Assembly (NCBI GenBank): GCA_026214975.1
Contig: CM047806.1
Location: 1,938,127-2,002,126, forward strand
Reading direction: 5' to 3'
DNA from: Gentiana macrophylla
Lineage: Eukaryota > Streptophyta > Magnoliopsida > Gentianales > Gentianaceae
Length of the DNA: 64,000 nt
In this document: positions 1 through 10,753 of the stretch, one piece after another
How the letters are laid out: every line of letters starts with the position of its first letter
How positions within the stretch are numbered: position 1 is the stretch's first letter
Translations under genes and position numbers: made by a program
Notes under the pieces: generated by a model
What the model was told of the DNA's origin: nothing
The model's database searches: none
The model's input: only the letters and a program-made list of their open reading frames with translations

Positions 1-299
1 TCTTGAAAACGAAACCCCAAATAAATTCGCACGTGCATCCAATGATAAAATATTGGGGTTGCGGAACAACCGGATCCATGCATTGATAAGGATTCGGTTT
101 ATGCTAATATCGAATTAGCAATGTATTTCACGGGAGAAATTGGTAATATATTATCACAGTCGTCGACGACATATTTGCCTCATAATTTGCTAGTATAATC
201 TGGATCCAGAACCCATGTCAATAATAGAGTGCTGGAAGCATATAGATCGGGTAAAAATTAAATAAACAATAGAGGTCGATCTTGATTAGAATTTGGTTC

Positions 300-1966
300 A
301 GTAATAACCAATTATTGATTTTGATCAATTACATTCTCCCACTATGGATAACATCATGTTCCGCTACTTAATAAATCTGGCAAAGAATTAAGGATTTTTA
401 TATGACGTTGTGACCGTATATTTATAGTCACTAGACATATTTATATGAAAATGTATGATTGATTTTAGACATGAAAATCGCAACTGTATATATTCTTTGA
501 GTTGCAAATGTCATTATATTGCTTAAAATATGGTTAAAGGTAAGAAAATCAATCATTAAATTCCTATGAATAAGGTATATATATAAATAGCTCATGCATA
601 ATGACATGAGTTGTGTGATATTACATCCCCTATTTTTATTTAGAAGATAATGTTGATTGTGTTGCAAGTGTTGCACAAATGAGTAGTGGGTATGATAATT
701 TTTAGCCCTTACATTTAAATTGGACTCTAAAAGAGATATGACTTATAAAAAAGTACGCTATAAGTGACAATCCGACATGTTTGTTCACTAAGTTCATTCC
801 AACATCTATTTTGGAGAATTATGTTTATAGTATTGGAATGCGTACATTTGAATGGATGTTGTCGACGGGGGAGCGACAACTTCAAAACAATCTTGATGCT
901 TTGGTCTCAGTATGAACAATGATCTGACTCTTTTTCCTTTAACTAAGTTTTTTTCCCATGGGTTTTCTTAGTTAAAGGTTTTAACGAGGCGATCGGTAAC
1001 AACATATAAAACGCATATGTCATGAACTACTTTCCTTGTCTAGTTTTTGTCCCACTTTGGTTTTTCTAGCAAAGTTAATAGTACATGACATATACGTTAT
1101 GCAACTTAGATAGAGCATTCAAATCACTCTATATTCAATGATCTTTATCTACTATTACAATCAGAAAGAAGATTGTTCATCTCAAATTCAATAATATTTA
1201 CATAAGTGGGAGAGCACATGATCTTCAAAGAGAAGTGAAATCGATATGCGATGAATCAAGCCAAAGTGTTGACCCGATGATTCAATTACACTCAAATGAT
1301 GAAGAATTGTAGCAAGACATGGTGTTCGATTGATATTTCAAAGGACACAAGAGGAATTATACATCATACTTTTGAAGACGATCTACAAATGAAAAAGCGA
1401 TGCACAGTTGTTCAAATTAAGTGATCAAATCAATCGATTTATTCACAGAAGCATAGTTTTCTACTACATTCGAAGATAAGATTTCCATTTGCCGTTTCGA
1501 AGCTCTCAAATATCGTTTTCATCATAGGGAGTAATACAAGCACGAATGAATATGTACTATTTTCCTTCACTTGGATTTTTTCCATAGGGTTTTTCCTTGT
1601 AAGGTTTTAACGAGGCATATTCTTTGTTTAATGGACATTCAAGGGGGAGTGTTATGAAATAATTGATGTGAATGTCCATTAACTTACACCATAAATACCA
1701 AGAGGTTTTATTCAATTCTAGAATTCACTACCATTCATCATGTAAACCTAAGTTACAAATTCCAAGAGTTTTCTTGTCAATTATTATCATTCATTGTATC
1801 ATTTGTAGTTGGTTCATCTACCTTTGGTGTTGTATAAATACCTCATCCATATCTTTGGAATGTGGTGTAGAGAAGTTGAGATGAAGTAATAAGAAAGTTC
1901 ATTCTTCCTTTTTCCTCTACATTTTTGTTGTTGTATCTTTGGTTTGTTTTCTATTATTTTATAACA
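300..1966 (+). mobile_element. Ty1-copia-like retrotransposon remnant, 3' part
   Basis: No intact coding frame is left. The stretch holds the pyrimidine-rich, partly palindromic blocks usual in the 3' non-coding part of plant copia elements. Related blocks occur near 925-990, 1037-1075 and 1558-1615 (a 'ttttaacgaggc' core occurs at two of them). It is followed by a polypurine tract (about 1640-1649) and an LTR. The 5' boundary is not visible and 300 is approximate. Known: such blocks lie between RNase H and the 3' LTR. Inferred: a decayed, probably non-autonomous element. Confidence 0.5.
1650..1966 (+). repeat. LTR of the copia-like remnant
   Basis: The sequence begins TGTTAT and ends ATAACA, a perfect 6 bp terminal inverted repeat, and is directly preceded by the polypurine tract caagggggag. 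A TATA-like 'tataaatacc' lies near 1833. No partner LTR is present in the window, so the 5' end of the element is missing or lies outside. Confidence 0.65.
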
Positions 1967-2380
1967 CGTGGTTACTTGTCTGTCTTATATTTGTGTCATT
2001 TTCTTTTGTAAGAAGATAAAGAAATATTCATACTGATTTTCTATCGAGGAAAGACCTTCGTCCCGTAAGACATGTGAAATTTGATGAATTCCCACCCAAC
2101 AAAAGGGAATATCTTCGTTTGGAATTGAGAACTGGATCAGGCTAGTGAGCCTGATCCTCAACAGGGTTTGCACCCTTTTGAGCGGCCGTAGTATGGTCTT
2201 CCCTCTGGGTGGTGGCGGCAGCTCCACCTTGTTGAGTCGGATCTGTCTGATCTGTGACGTTTTTTTTGCTTATAGCGCCATTTGATGATGATGGATATCG
2301 TCTATGAATTATCCGGACCTTATCTCCTTGAGTGACAACGATTCAAGATCCAAAACCTACGAAATTTGATGAACGGGGGG
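1967..2380. other. Intergenic stretch, nothing assignable
   Basis: Short open frames on both strands have no recognisable motif. It may continue the transposon-derived block to its left. Confidence 0.4.
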
Positions 2381-2900
2381 TGGTTTTTTGTATTTTAAGA
2401 CTGAGTCAAAGAGTTATTTCTCTCGAGTTGCCTACGTATCCAATGACTGTATTGGAATCCAGTCTTTCATAGTTCCTTAGGGTTGTTTATATAGGGGGCG
2501 ATTTATCCCTTTCCTTGTTCGACAAGGAATTATAATATTATTTATTCCCTAAGGATAAATACACGCAAATCCTCACAATTTAGGGATAATTATGGACGTA
2601 TTTAAATGTCAGGATCGGAGTCTTTATGACTCAAGATTTTTTCCTTATTTATCTTTAGCTATTCAACACGTGGGCTAACAGTCGTGGCTACTCTGTACGT
2701 CCTGCGTCGAGCCCTCAAGGCTACTATAGCCGAACTGGGGCAGCTCATCTTTACCAAGCCTGGGCCGACCTGCGATGGGTAGTGGAAGAGTTTCTGCCGA
2801 TCTCTCACCTGGGGTTAGAGACCTACCCTTGAGCATGTCTCTATGGCTCCTGGCCATTAACGCCTATGTTTAGAGGCTAGTCATTTATCATATGATTATC
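2380..2900. repeat. Dispersed repeat, copy 1 (partner near 35935-36430)
   Basis: Both copies share the string 'ttgcctacgtatccaat' or close variants, then '..ggaatc.agtctt', 'agttccttag' and 'tatatagggggcg' in the same order. A GC-richer block with 'gacctgcgatggg' (here) or 'gtcctgcggtggc' (copy 2) follows, ending in 'tgacac(a/g)tg'. Conserved order over about 500 bp indicates one transposon-derived family, probably an LTR or large non-autonomous element. I could not define termini. Confidence 0.55.
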
Positions 2901-3284
2901 AAAGGATGACACATGACGAAGCTTAGATCGACCATCATCATTGTTCTATCTATCGTAATTTATAAATATTTTTTACCATTATAATAAATATTATATGGTG
3001 TTTTGAGGATGAAATATTATATGCTGTTAAAATTTATATAAAATACGTATGTATACGGTGCTCTCAAAACCCACGCAAAAGGGCAGATTAGTGCATTTTG
3101 TACTCTTTCTCTAACAATTATATTTTCCTTATCATTATTATTTATTATTGTGTTCCATAAGACGTCTTTATTCGACCCAATAAAATACATAAATAAATAA
3201 CATAGAGCTCCGTCACGGCATCGGATTTCTTCGCCGGAGTTTCGAATTGCAAAAGATATGCCATATAACTCAGAGACATAATCG

Positions 3285-6200
3285 ATGGCCGACGAATTCA
3301 ATTCAGCCAATAGGGAAATCGAGTATCAGACTCCGCAGCCCCATCTAGTAAAATTCGCTTCTCGACTCTTCAATTGTTCTTTTTTGTTTTTGTTTTGTTT
3401 CATACAGTTAAAAAACGATTCTTTGAGCTTGTTTTAGTTCCTTGTTGTATTTGAATTGCTTGCTGCTAGCTTAAGATATTCATTACCACCGTTTTTTTAC
3501 TGATTACTTTTAGTTTTTTTGATCGCTGGTTTTAATTATTGAATTTTGCACCCAAAAGTTATGTATATGTGTTGGGTGGATTTAGCTGACTTTAATACTG
3601 CAGGAAAACTTTGTTTAACAAAGTGAGTCAATAGTTTGCAAGTTAAATTGCAATAAAAGGACAATCTTGATTTGATACACTCATAGGATTAGTATGTTCT
3701 ACACTGCACTGGATTTCCGCAGGGGAATAGTGAATACAAAAGCTTAAAGGCGCGTGTTAAAGGCACCACAGATGACCTAACGTGTCACTGCGCTTCGTCC
3801 CAGGTTCGACTTTGTAGAGGTCGAGAATGGGCATTCGACCTCCGCAAAGTCGAATCTTGAGCTTAGATTTAACTTTTAAGAGGTCGAATGTCACTACGGT
3901 GCCTCGGAAGTAGATCCGTTGTGGTGTCTTTAACAAACCTCAAGCATAAAATTTGCATTTGTTTATCGTCTTATTTATGTGATGCAACAACTTGTACATA
4001 TTCATAGCCGTGACTGATTTGGAGCTTATACTTTTTATGGTAAAGCATGATGCTTTTGAAATTGTTGATCTAACTTGTGATCGTGGTAGCGACAGTTCAC
4101 TGCGGTGTGAGTTAAAATTGTCTGCTATTTTCTTAAGGAAGAGAATGTGACCCCATTCTTTATGAATTCTTGATTGATATGTCATAAGTCATAACAGTTC
4201 ATCTTTGCTTTGGCTGTCTTAGCTCCATTAGGGCTTAGTCTCTGTATATATTTGTATATGTATATTAGTATGCATTAGTATATGTATATTACAACACTGA
4301 TACTGAGTTGCCAGGAGTTAATTTTCAATTTTCTCTGACGAACTTTATGGTTTTCATCTTACGCCCATCATCGATTATGGACCTTGCCTAGAATTAAAAA
4401 TGCTTTCTCTTATTATATTCAGGTGATATTATCAGTGGTTTTGGCTTTCTTGTGGTGTCCTGATCATTTACATAATTGTCACCATGAACAATAATTTCTT
4501 GAAAAAATGACTCGTGTAATGATTTTTTTTCTTCTGCTTTTCGTGGTTGATAGGATTTCGAGATGCCCCTGGAGGATAGAGAGGTCGTCTATCCAACGAC
4601 TACATTTCCTGAAAAGAGGATTTCCATTAAAAGTGAATTAACCGGCAGTGATGAAGATTTTTCTGAGTTGTTGGAGAACACAGCAGAAGAGTGTTATGAA
4701 AATGGTCATACTACAAAAGAAGGGAATAATCCTCGAAATTTTGAATTGATGGGAAATGGCTCATCGATGGAAAATCTAACGCAGAAAGATTTCCTAAGCA
4801 AAAGCTTTGCTAAAACGGAAGACAATGCGTACATAGAGGCAAAGTATAAATTTAATCATTCTCAGGGACGGCAAATAGTTGAAGAAGATTACATCTGTTC
4901 CCCCCAAAATGCTGAGCAGAATGAAAACAGAGAATCCAGTGCCGAAGTCTCTGAGTTTACTAGGATAGATTTGGGCAAGAGTAGTTACTCTCTCTATCCT
5001 CAATTAGAAATAGAAACTGGTTTCATGGAATCACAAGTTCGTCAGTTAGATTCGAATGGAACCCCCCTAAAGCACGGAAAGTATTTCTGTTATGACGCGC
5101 CCCTTCACGAAGAGACGGGATGTTGGATACCTGTTTCTATACCTCCAATGCCCGCAAGTGAGCACGAGGAGTGGAGCAGGGGTATTTTTTCAAATGGGGG
5201 ATATATTCCCGAAGGAGAAATGGGTTGGGATCAGCTGAATGGGGAGGATACAGGATTGACAATGTGGGATGTGGTGGTGGAAATGTTACTTGCTGCCCAA
5301 GGAAAAGTGACATCCCTAGCTTCTGCTGATTTCCAGACAATTTCATGGATATCGAACCACCTAATTGAGCAGGCTTGGAAAGAGATGGCTCAGACACTCA
5401 CAGAAGCTAATTTTTCTAACGCTCAAGAAATTCTCGAAGCAGAGCCACCTAAATGGTTGCCGGATAGTGCTGCTTCTACGTGTATGTTGTGCAGTGTGCG
5501 CTTTCACCCTATCATGTGCACCAGGCATCATTGTCGATTTTGTGGCGGCATATTTTGTGGGGACTGCACTTCAGGTAGAAGCTTATTGCCTGAGAAATTC
5601 CGAAGTGTGAATCCAGAACGCGTATGCGATGTTTGTTGTGTGCGTCTTGAGTCTATCCAGCCTTACTTGATGAATCAAATAAGCCGTGCTGCCCAACTAC
5701 CAACTCATGATTTGACCGACTTGAGCACGTTAAGATCGTGGGTTAATTTTCCGTGGGGGCAATCAATGGAATATGAAATCTACAAGGCTACAAATACTAT
5801 TAAGGGTTATGCTAAGGTATAGAAAAGCCTCTTTAGTCATGTCTGTCCCCTTTATCCTTTTAATAATACTAGATGCTATGCGCACATTTTTCTCGTTCCA
5901 TTTTATTTTTGTGTACATTGTCTGAAGGAAAACATAGCTATAGTCCCTGTCTGTGTGTTTTTCGTATTGCATTTGACAAACTATTATTTGTGTTGCGTTG
6001 ATTCTTTTAACCCTTCTCTCTTGTTTTTGCTGGGATTGTGTCAGGTCGGTTCTTTGAAACCTGAAAGAAAAATTCCAAAAGCTATTTTGCGGAATGCAAA
6101 AGGCCTTGCAATACTTACAGTGGTCAAAGTAGGAATGGTGGTTACTTACAACATCGGAACTGGATTGGTGATAGCCCGTAAAGAAGATGGCTCGTGGTCT

Positions 6201-6840
6201 CCTCCTTCTGCCATCTCTTCTTTCGGTGTTGGTTGGGGTGCTCAGGTACGTGTGTGCCTCTTCCTTTGCACATGATGATTTGAGTTTTAAGGGGTTTTAA
6301 GGGATATTCAGTTCAGTCTTTGATGTTGTTTCTTGTTTTCCTTCAATGTGTGTACAGGCTGGGGGAGAACTGACCGATTATGTTGTAGTGTTGAGAACTA
6401 TGGATGCTCTCAAGATGTTTAGTGGCGATGCACATCTCTCGTTTGGAGCTGGTTTAAGCGCTGCATTGGGAATTGTGGGACGAACTGCAGAAGCGGACGT
6501 ACGAGCTGGTTTAGGTGGATGTGCTGCTTGTTATACTTATAGCTGCAGTAAAGGTGATTGCTCAGCTCAGCTCGACTCGACTCGACTCGACTCGGTCGTT
6601 AAAAACTCTATATGGAAAATAGTAGATTTTATTGCGTAACCTTTCTCATTTTGACTAGCAGGTGCATTTGTTGGATGTTCTTTAGAAGGTAGCCTTGTCA
6701 CAACCCGAACCCGAGAAAATTCAAGATTCTATGGCAGTCAGTCATTAAGCGCGTCTCAAATCCTTGTCGGATCGTTGCCAAGGCCACCTGCAGCTGCTGC
6801 CCTCTATCGCGCTTTAGGCGAGCTATATCAGAAGCTATGA
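3285..6840 (+). CDS. FYVE zinc finger and SYLF (Ysc84/DUF500) domain protein
   Basis: Plant FYVE-SYLF protein. FYVE fingers bind phosphatidylinositol 3-phosphate on endosomes; SYLF domains bind phosphoinositides and, in yeast Ysc84 and SH3YL1, actin. Exons: 3285-3347 (tentative), 4554-5816, 6045-6245, 6358-6553, 6662-6840; every join keeps frame and has GT..AG ends. The product is 633 residues, or 609 if the ATG at 4563 is the start. Counting from 4563, FYVE spans about 298-370: WLPD, RHHCRFCGGIFC and RVCDVC are all present, with eight Cys/His ligands. SYLF follows from about 422 to the C-terminus and contains RNAKGLAILTVVKVG, SFGVGWGAQ and SLEGSLVTTRTR. The N-terminal 290 residues are acidic and low in motifs. 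I favour the upstream start because CTA|GTAAAA joins tag|GAT in phase 0, giving TPQPHL-DFEMPLEDRE. Otherwise 3285-4553 is 5' UTR plus intron. The closest relatives I know are Arabidopsis At3g43230 and At1g29800. Confidence 0.9.
3755..3934. mobile_element. MITE in the first intron of the FYVE-SYLF gene
   Basis: The ends are near-perfect 15 bp inverted repeats (GTTAAAGGCACCACA against GTTAAAGACACCACA read from the right). Inside is an imperfect palindrome around 'gaggtcgaatg'. A related sequence lies at 46780-46890, and a weaker echo near 8520 ('ggggtcgaaaataaacattcgatc'). No coding capacity. The superfamily is uncertain because I could not fix a target duplication. Confidence 0.7.
6572..6596. 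repeat. CGACT microsatellite in the last intron of the FYVE-SYLF gene
   Basis: About five units of a CGACT pentamer lie 20 bases downstream of the splice donor at 6554. It is non-coding and likely to vary in length. Confidence 0.8.
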
Positions 6841-7989
6841 AGTTGATTCAATTTGGCTGAGTTATATCAGAAGCTCTTATTATTTACTCCTTTATTTAGT
6901 ATGTACATAGTTGTGAATGGTGTAAAGGGTTGTTATTATGATTGATTAAAAAAGAAAATGTATATAAGTAGAACATACAAATGTGCAGGATTCAAAGAAT
7001 AAAACTTTGAAATTGGATTTTTTGTTTTTGTTTTAAGAAGAAAGAAGCAAATGATCTGAATTCCGTAAAATGAAGACGGACGAACACAGTATTTGTGAGC
7101 ATCATCATATAGAGCTCAAAAACTCATAATCTTGTGACTAAAACAAAAAGAAAAGACAGGCTGTCTAGTGTGAATGTTGTTGCTCAGGAAAATCACGAGC
7201 TCTCTCGGATAATCAAACGACGCCTTGAAGATTCTATTGCATCATCAAAAAGTGTAGTGGCTGATTGTTTCTCCAACCTCTTTCAAGTGTCCAAAAGCAT
7301 GAGCTAAGACGAGACGATGCAGGAATAATTTCTACCAATCATTTTTGTTTAGTCAATCTCAAGGTCAAGGATTTCCATATCCTGATCAATCTTATCTTTG
7401 TTTCCTAACCCTCCATATAGAATAATAATAAGGAAGGTCATAAGCTATCCATTATTCTCTTTGAGTAACAACAGCCTCAGGCTTTTGTCATTTTGAACTA
7501 GAAGAGCGGTTACCGGAATTCAAATATATTTTCACAAGATTTCTATCTATATCTCAACAGAACAGATAGATTCTGATTCTCATCAAGGTGTGATTGAAGA
7601 CTAGTAGTCATTTCATCAAAGAGGGCCTTTCATTTCATCGATGATAAAGGAAACCTTTTCTAGCTGTCACACAGACAGACATGTATAAGGTCTTTCCGGC
7701 CATTTACTCGTTGTAAGTCAGGGCGTTCAGAGATAGATTTGCTTCTTTGATTCTTTCATACAGAGATTCTCTGCTTTTTCCATCTGTTTTCTTTTCATGC
7801 AGCATACCAATGGATTTGGACAAGGGCAGCAGTGTAAGGCCCTGTTTGGTAAACCAAATAACTGCTTATTCTTAAAAGAATAAGTGGTGGTTATGTATAT
7901 ATTAATTTTGATTTATTAAAAGTTAATATATGTATGCCGGGCGTTCTTAATGGATAAATACTCCGTATCCGGAACGGGGCGTCACCCGA
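6841..7989. other. Intergenic: 3' flank of the FYVE-SYLF gene, possible transposon ends
   Basis: AT-rich 3' flank with 'aataaa'-like poly(A) signals near 6998. 'ggccctgtttggtaaacc' at 7839 resembles the terminal sequence of hAT-type MITEs. 'ccgtatccggaacggggcg' at 7964-7982 resembles the end of a gypsy LTR and recurs in diverged form at 45118-45150 inside a probable LTR. A 66-codon frame without ATG (7112-7309, +) has protein-like composition but matches nothing I recognise. Confidence 0.35.
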
Positions 7990-8293
7990 ACTACAGCTTC
8001 AATGCCGAAGACTTTGCTCATTAAGTCAACCCGAACTGCATACCATACATTCTGATATCTCAAGGGCATGCCATGTTTATATCGATGAGACTTGCGGAGT
8101 TCCTCAGAGATATGCCGGAGTTGGGAGATAATAACGTTGTGTCCCTCGCTAACCCAGTTCTGGAGCACATTGGTGGTGGCACTGGCACTGGCACTGGCAC
8201 TTCTTTTGGGGAGTCTGAGCCTGAAAAGCCTGCTCTTCAAATCGTCATCAGTTTTTCCATCTGGAGCGCCATTATCACCATCCTTTTCATCAT
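7990..8293 (-). pseudogene. PPR protein exon remnant
   Basis: The minus-strand frame reads as the start of the repeat region of a P-class pentatricopeptide repeat protein. Motifs, in order: LKSRLFRLRLPKRSA, VLQNWVSEGHNV, QLRHISEELRKSHRYKH and YAVRVDLMSKVFGIEA. Known relatives are organellar RNA-binding proteins that continue with many 35-residue repeats. An acceptor (ccag at 8298-8295, minus) precedes the exon, so it was once an inner exon. The HALEISEWM-like helix expected after RYKH is garbled (GMPLRYQNVW), and homology stops at about 7990 where transposon-like sequence begins. A (GCCAGT)n-type repeat codes for a run of Ser-Ala. No upstream exon or downstream repeats were found. The plus-strand frame over the same bases is a shadow. 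Confidence 0.7.
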
Positions 8294-9792
8294 CTGGGTA
8301 AGCAATTTCATTCCTTTTCTCTGTAATTTATTTCTTTTAATATCCTATTATATATATATATATATAGTATTGACATATGTCTTATACTACAGAAATTGAA
8401 ATTGTCCTCCTATTTACTCTTGAATCGATTATCACATCTCTATATCATGATGATCATTGATGTAAACATCTCATGTATCACTTGTTATGACTTCACAATC
8501 ACATGAGACTTTTACATAGGGGTCGAAAATAAACATTCGATCTCTGTAAAGTCGACGTACTCTTATCGAATATTCTGAAAATAGATTTGGGTGATGTAAT
8601 TAACTAGCTAATCCCAAGTAATTAATGTCTTCATATATTGACTGCTACTTTCTTTTTTGAGAACTGCTCCATTAACTTCAATCTAGCTACTAGGCTTTGA
8701 GGACGCATGCAATGGAGGATTTAAAGGAAATTTTGTCTATTACTACTACTACTACTATTATAACCTCTTGGATTTATTATTTAAATGTTCAGATTAATAG
8801 TATTTGACTCAGTTAGTCAACCAATCTATACCAACTCAATATATTTAACATACACTATATATAACTTCCCCGTCTATCCAGTATCTTCATTTTTTTTTTT
8901 TTGAAACACTTTTTGACACCAATTGCCGTCAATACCTTAATTTGAAATATTCTAATGATTATTTTTATATGCATTTACATTCTACGTTTTTGTGCCTATA
9001 AACACATCAATGATATAATCCTTCAAATCATGTTCGATGTTTGGTAATTTTACAATAAAAACAAGACGAGCCGATGTCGAAACGGGTTCAATAAAGGAGA
9101 TATTTACTTTTTTCATAACGATTTGACTGATACACCGAACTTATCACACAACACACCGAATCGGTTTGAAAGAGAGTATTTTTATGAAATTAAGTAGGGG
9201 ATGGTATTGGCAGATCCATATCCTTAGACATGTGACATCCATGAGGGATGTTAATACTTTTATGTACAACGTTAGGTAGCTTTAGTCTTTATGAGGATGA
9301 AAAAAAAAAAAAAAAAAAGGTTTTCTGGACGGTAAGTTTGTGGTTCTGGACTTCCTATAGCATTTGCTTATTTAAGAATTTTCATTGGATGAACCACCTT
9401 TTGTAATATGAGAGAGATTTGGACCGTAAGTTTTTCAAAATAAAAGTCAATTTAAAGGTCTACATCCATACGGTACACGGAGATACTAGGTAGTGTACTT
9501 GGTTACAAATGAATGAAAATTTGGTGAAACTTGTCAATTAGTTAAGAGAAATTTATGTGGATTGATGTTGTTTTCAGTTAAGTAGTAAAAGATAATGAAG
9601 CTGTTGTTGTTGTTACCTAATCTAATCTAATCTAATCTAATTACTATTGAAAAACAGAAAACACCTACCTTGCCTGAATTGACCCTCAGCTAGCTCCTGC
9701 CCTCCATCATATCACATGTACCCTTCACCAATCATTTTTACTTTTTTTTCTTTTCCTGCCTATTTTTCAATGCTTTTTTGACAAACTTGCGT
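8294..9792. other. Intergenic, AT-rich
   Basis: Contains (TA)n near 8354-8367, (ACT)n near 8740, an A-run at 9299-9318 and a CTAAT pentamer repeat at 9617-9641. I see no gene. The A-run could be the tail of a degraded retroposon. Confidence 0.5.
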
Positions 9793-10131
9793 GGGAGATT
9801 ATTGTGTGGTGTCTCCACCATACGGTGCGGAGACACCGTGTGGTACACCACACACCACACACCTTTATTCTGTATTAAAACTGTGTGGTTCTGATCGTTT
9901 CACCCGTCGCTTCACCACAAATTCCCTCACCACACAATAACTTCCCAACTTGCGTGTATTTGAAATTGATTGCATTGCTAAAACATGATAAGTTATTGTG
10001 TGGTGAAGGAATTTGAGGTGAAGTGACGAAAAACAATCGAACCACACGCTTTATCTGAATAAAAAAAGCTACATGCATGTCTTACATGCTGTGTCTCCGC
10101 ACCGTATGAAGACACCACATAATAATCTCCC
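9793..10131. mobile_element. Fold-back MITE with long terminal inverted repeats
   Basis: The left end reads gggagattattgtgtggtg and the right end, read backwards, reads ggggagattattatgtggtg. Pairing goes on through 'acggtgcggagacac' on both arms. A second inverted pair lies inside (near 9884-9945 and 9992-10050, around 'ccaccacacaataac' and 'gttattgtgtggtg'), so nearly the whole 339 bp can fold into one hairpin. No transposase is present. It lies about 600 bp upstream of the gene at 10754. Confidence 0.8.
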
Positions 10132-10753
10132 CTAAAACATGGCTGTAATGACTTCTATATTTTGAGATCTTTCTTCCAATTATTCTCAATCATTTATCTT
10201 GTGAAAGTTAATCTTTTTAATCCATACTTTTGTTGAATTTTTACACTTTTACTTGCATATATTCTCTGCATCTGCATGTGTATTGAATTGTTAAATACTA
10301 TATTATAAATTTTTTTTTTTTTTACCTTTTTCTCTGGATACGAATGTTCAAAGGAAGTCACAGAACAACTTTATACCAGTAATCATCATAAGTCTATAAT
10401 AATCAATATAGTTCATATAACATAATTAATAATACATAATTGCGTTATGTCACCTTTTTGTAACTAAACTAAGCAAATACATGTCGCTTTAATCTGGTTT
10501 TTGTATATTCTTGTCTGTATTTTAAGTTTTAGTATCTTTACTGTACACCCCACTTGAAATTGCCGCCAAAGTCATTTTACCACCAAATCCTACAAAAGGA
10601 AACAACTTAGTCAAAGTTTTCTTGCATTAATAAATACTTTTTCCTTAAAAAAACAACTTTCATTTATTGCTTCTCTTTATTCTGCTTCCTGCTTCCACCT
10701 CCATTTAAATACAAAAGAAAGCTATAACCGCTTAAAAGCTTAAAAAACTTTCA
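10132..10753 (+). promoter_or_regulatory. Upstream region of the gene at 10754
   Basis: AT-rich flank with a T-run at 10311-10323. The best TATA candidate is 'atttaaatac' at 10703-10712, about 40 bases before the ATG. This is a position-based guess, not a demonstrated promoter. Confidence 0.35.

Noticed and set aside
2675..2857. GC-rich short minus-strand frame
   Set aside because: Part of a dispersed repeat present again near 36250-36400; no protein family.
5137..5397. Minus-strand frames inside the FYVE-SYLF exon
   Set aside because: Shadows of a clearly coding exon.
8073..8399. 108-codon + strand frame with a hydrophobic tail
   Set aside because: It is antisense to the PPR exon, whose family motifs are clear on the minus strand.
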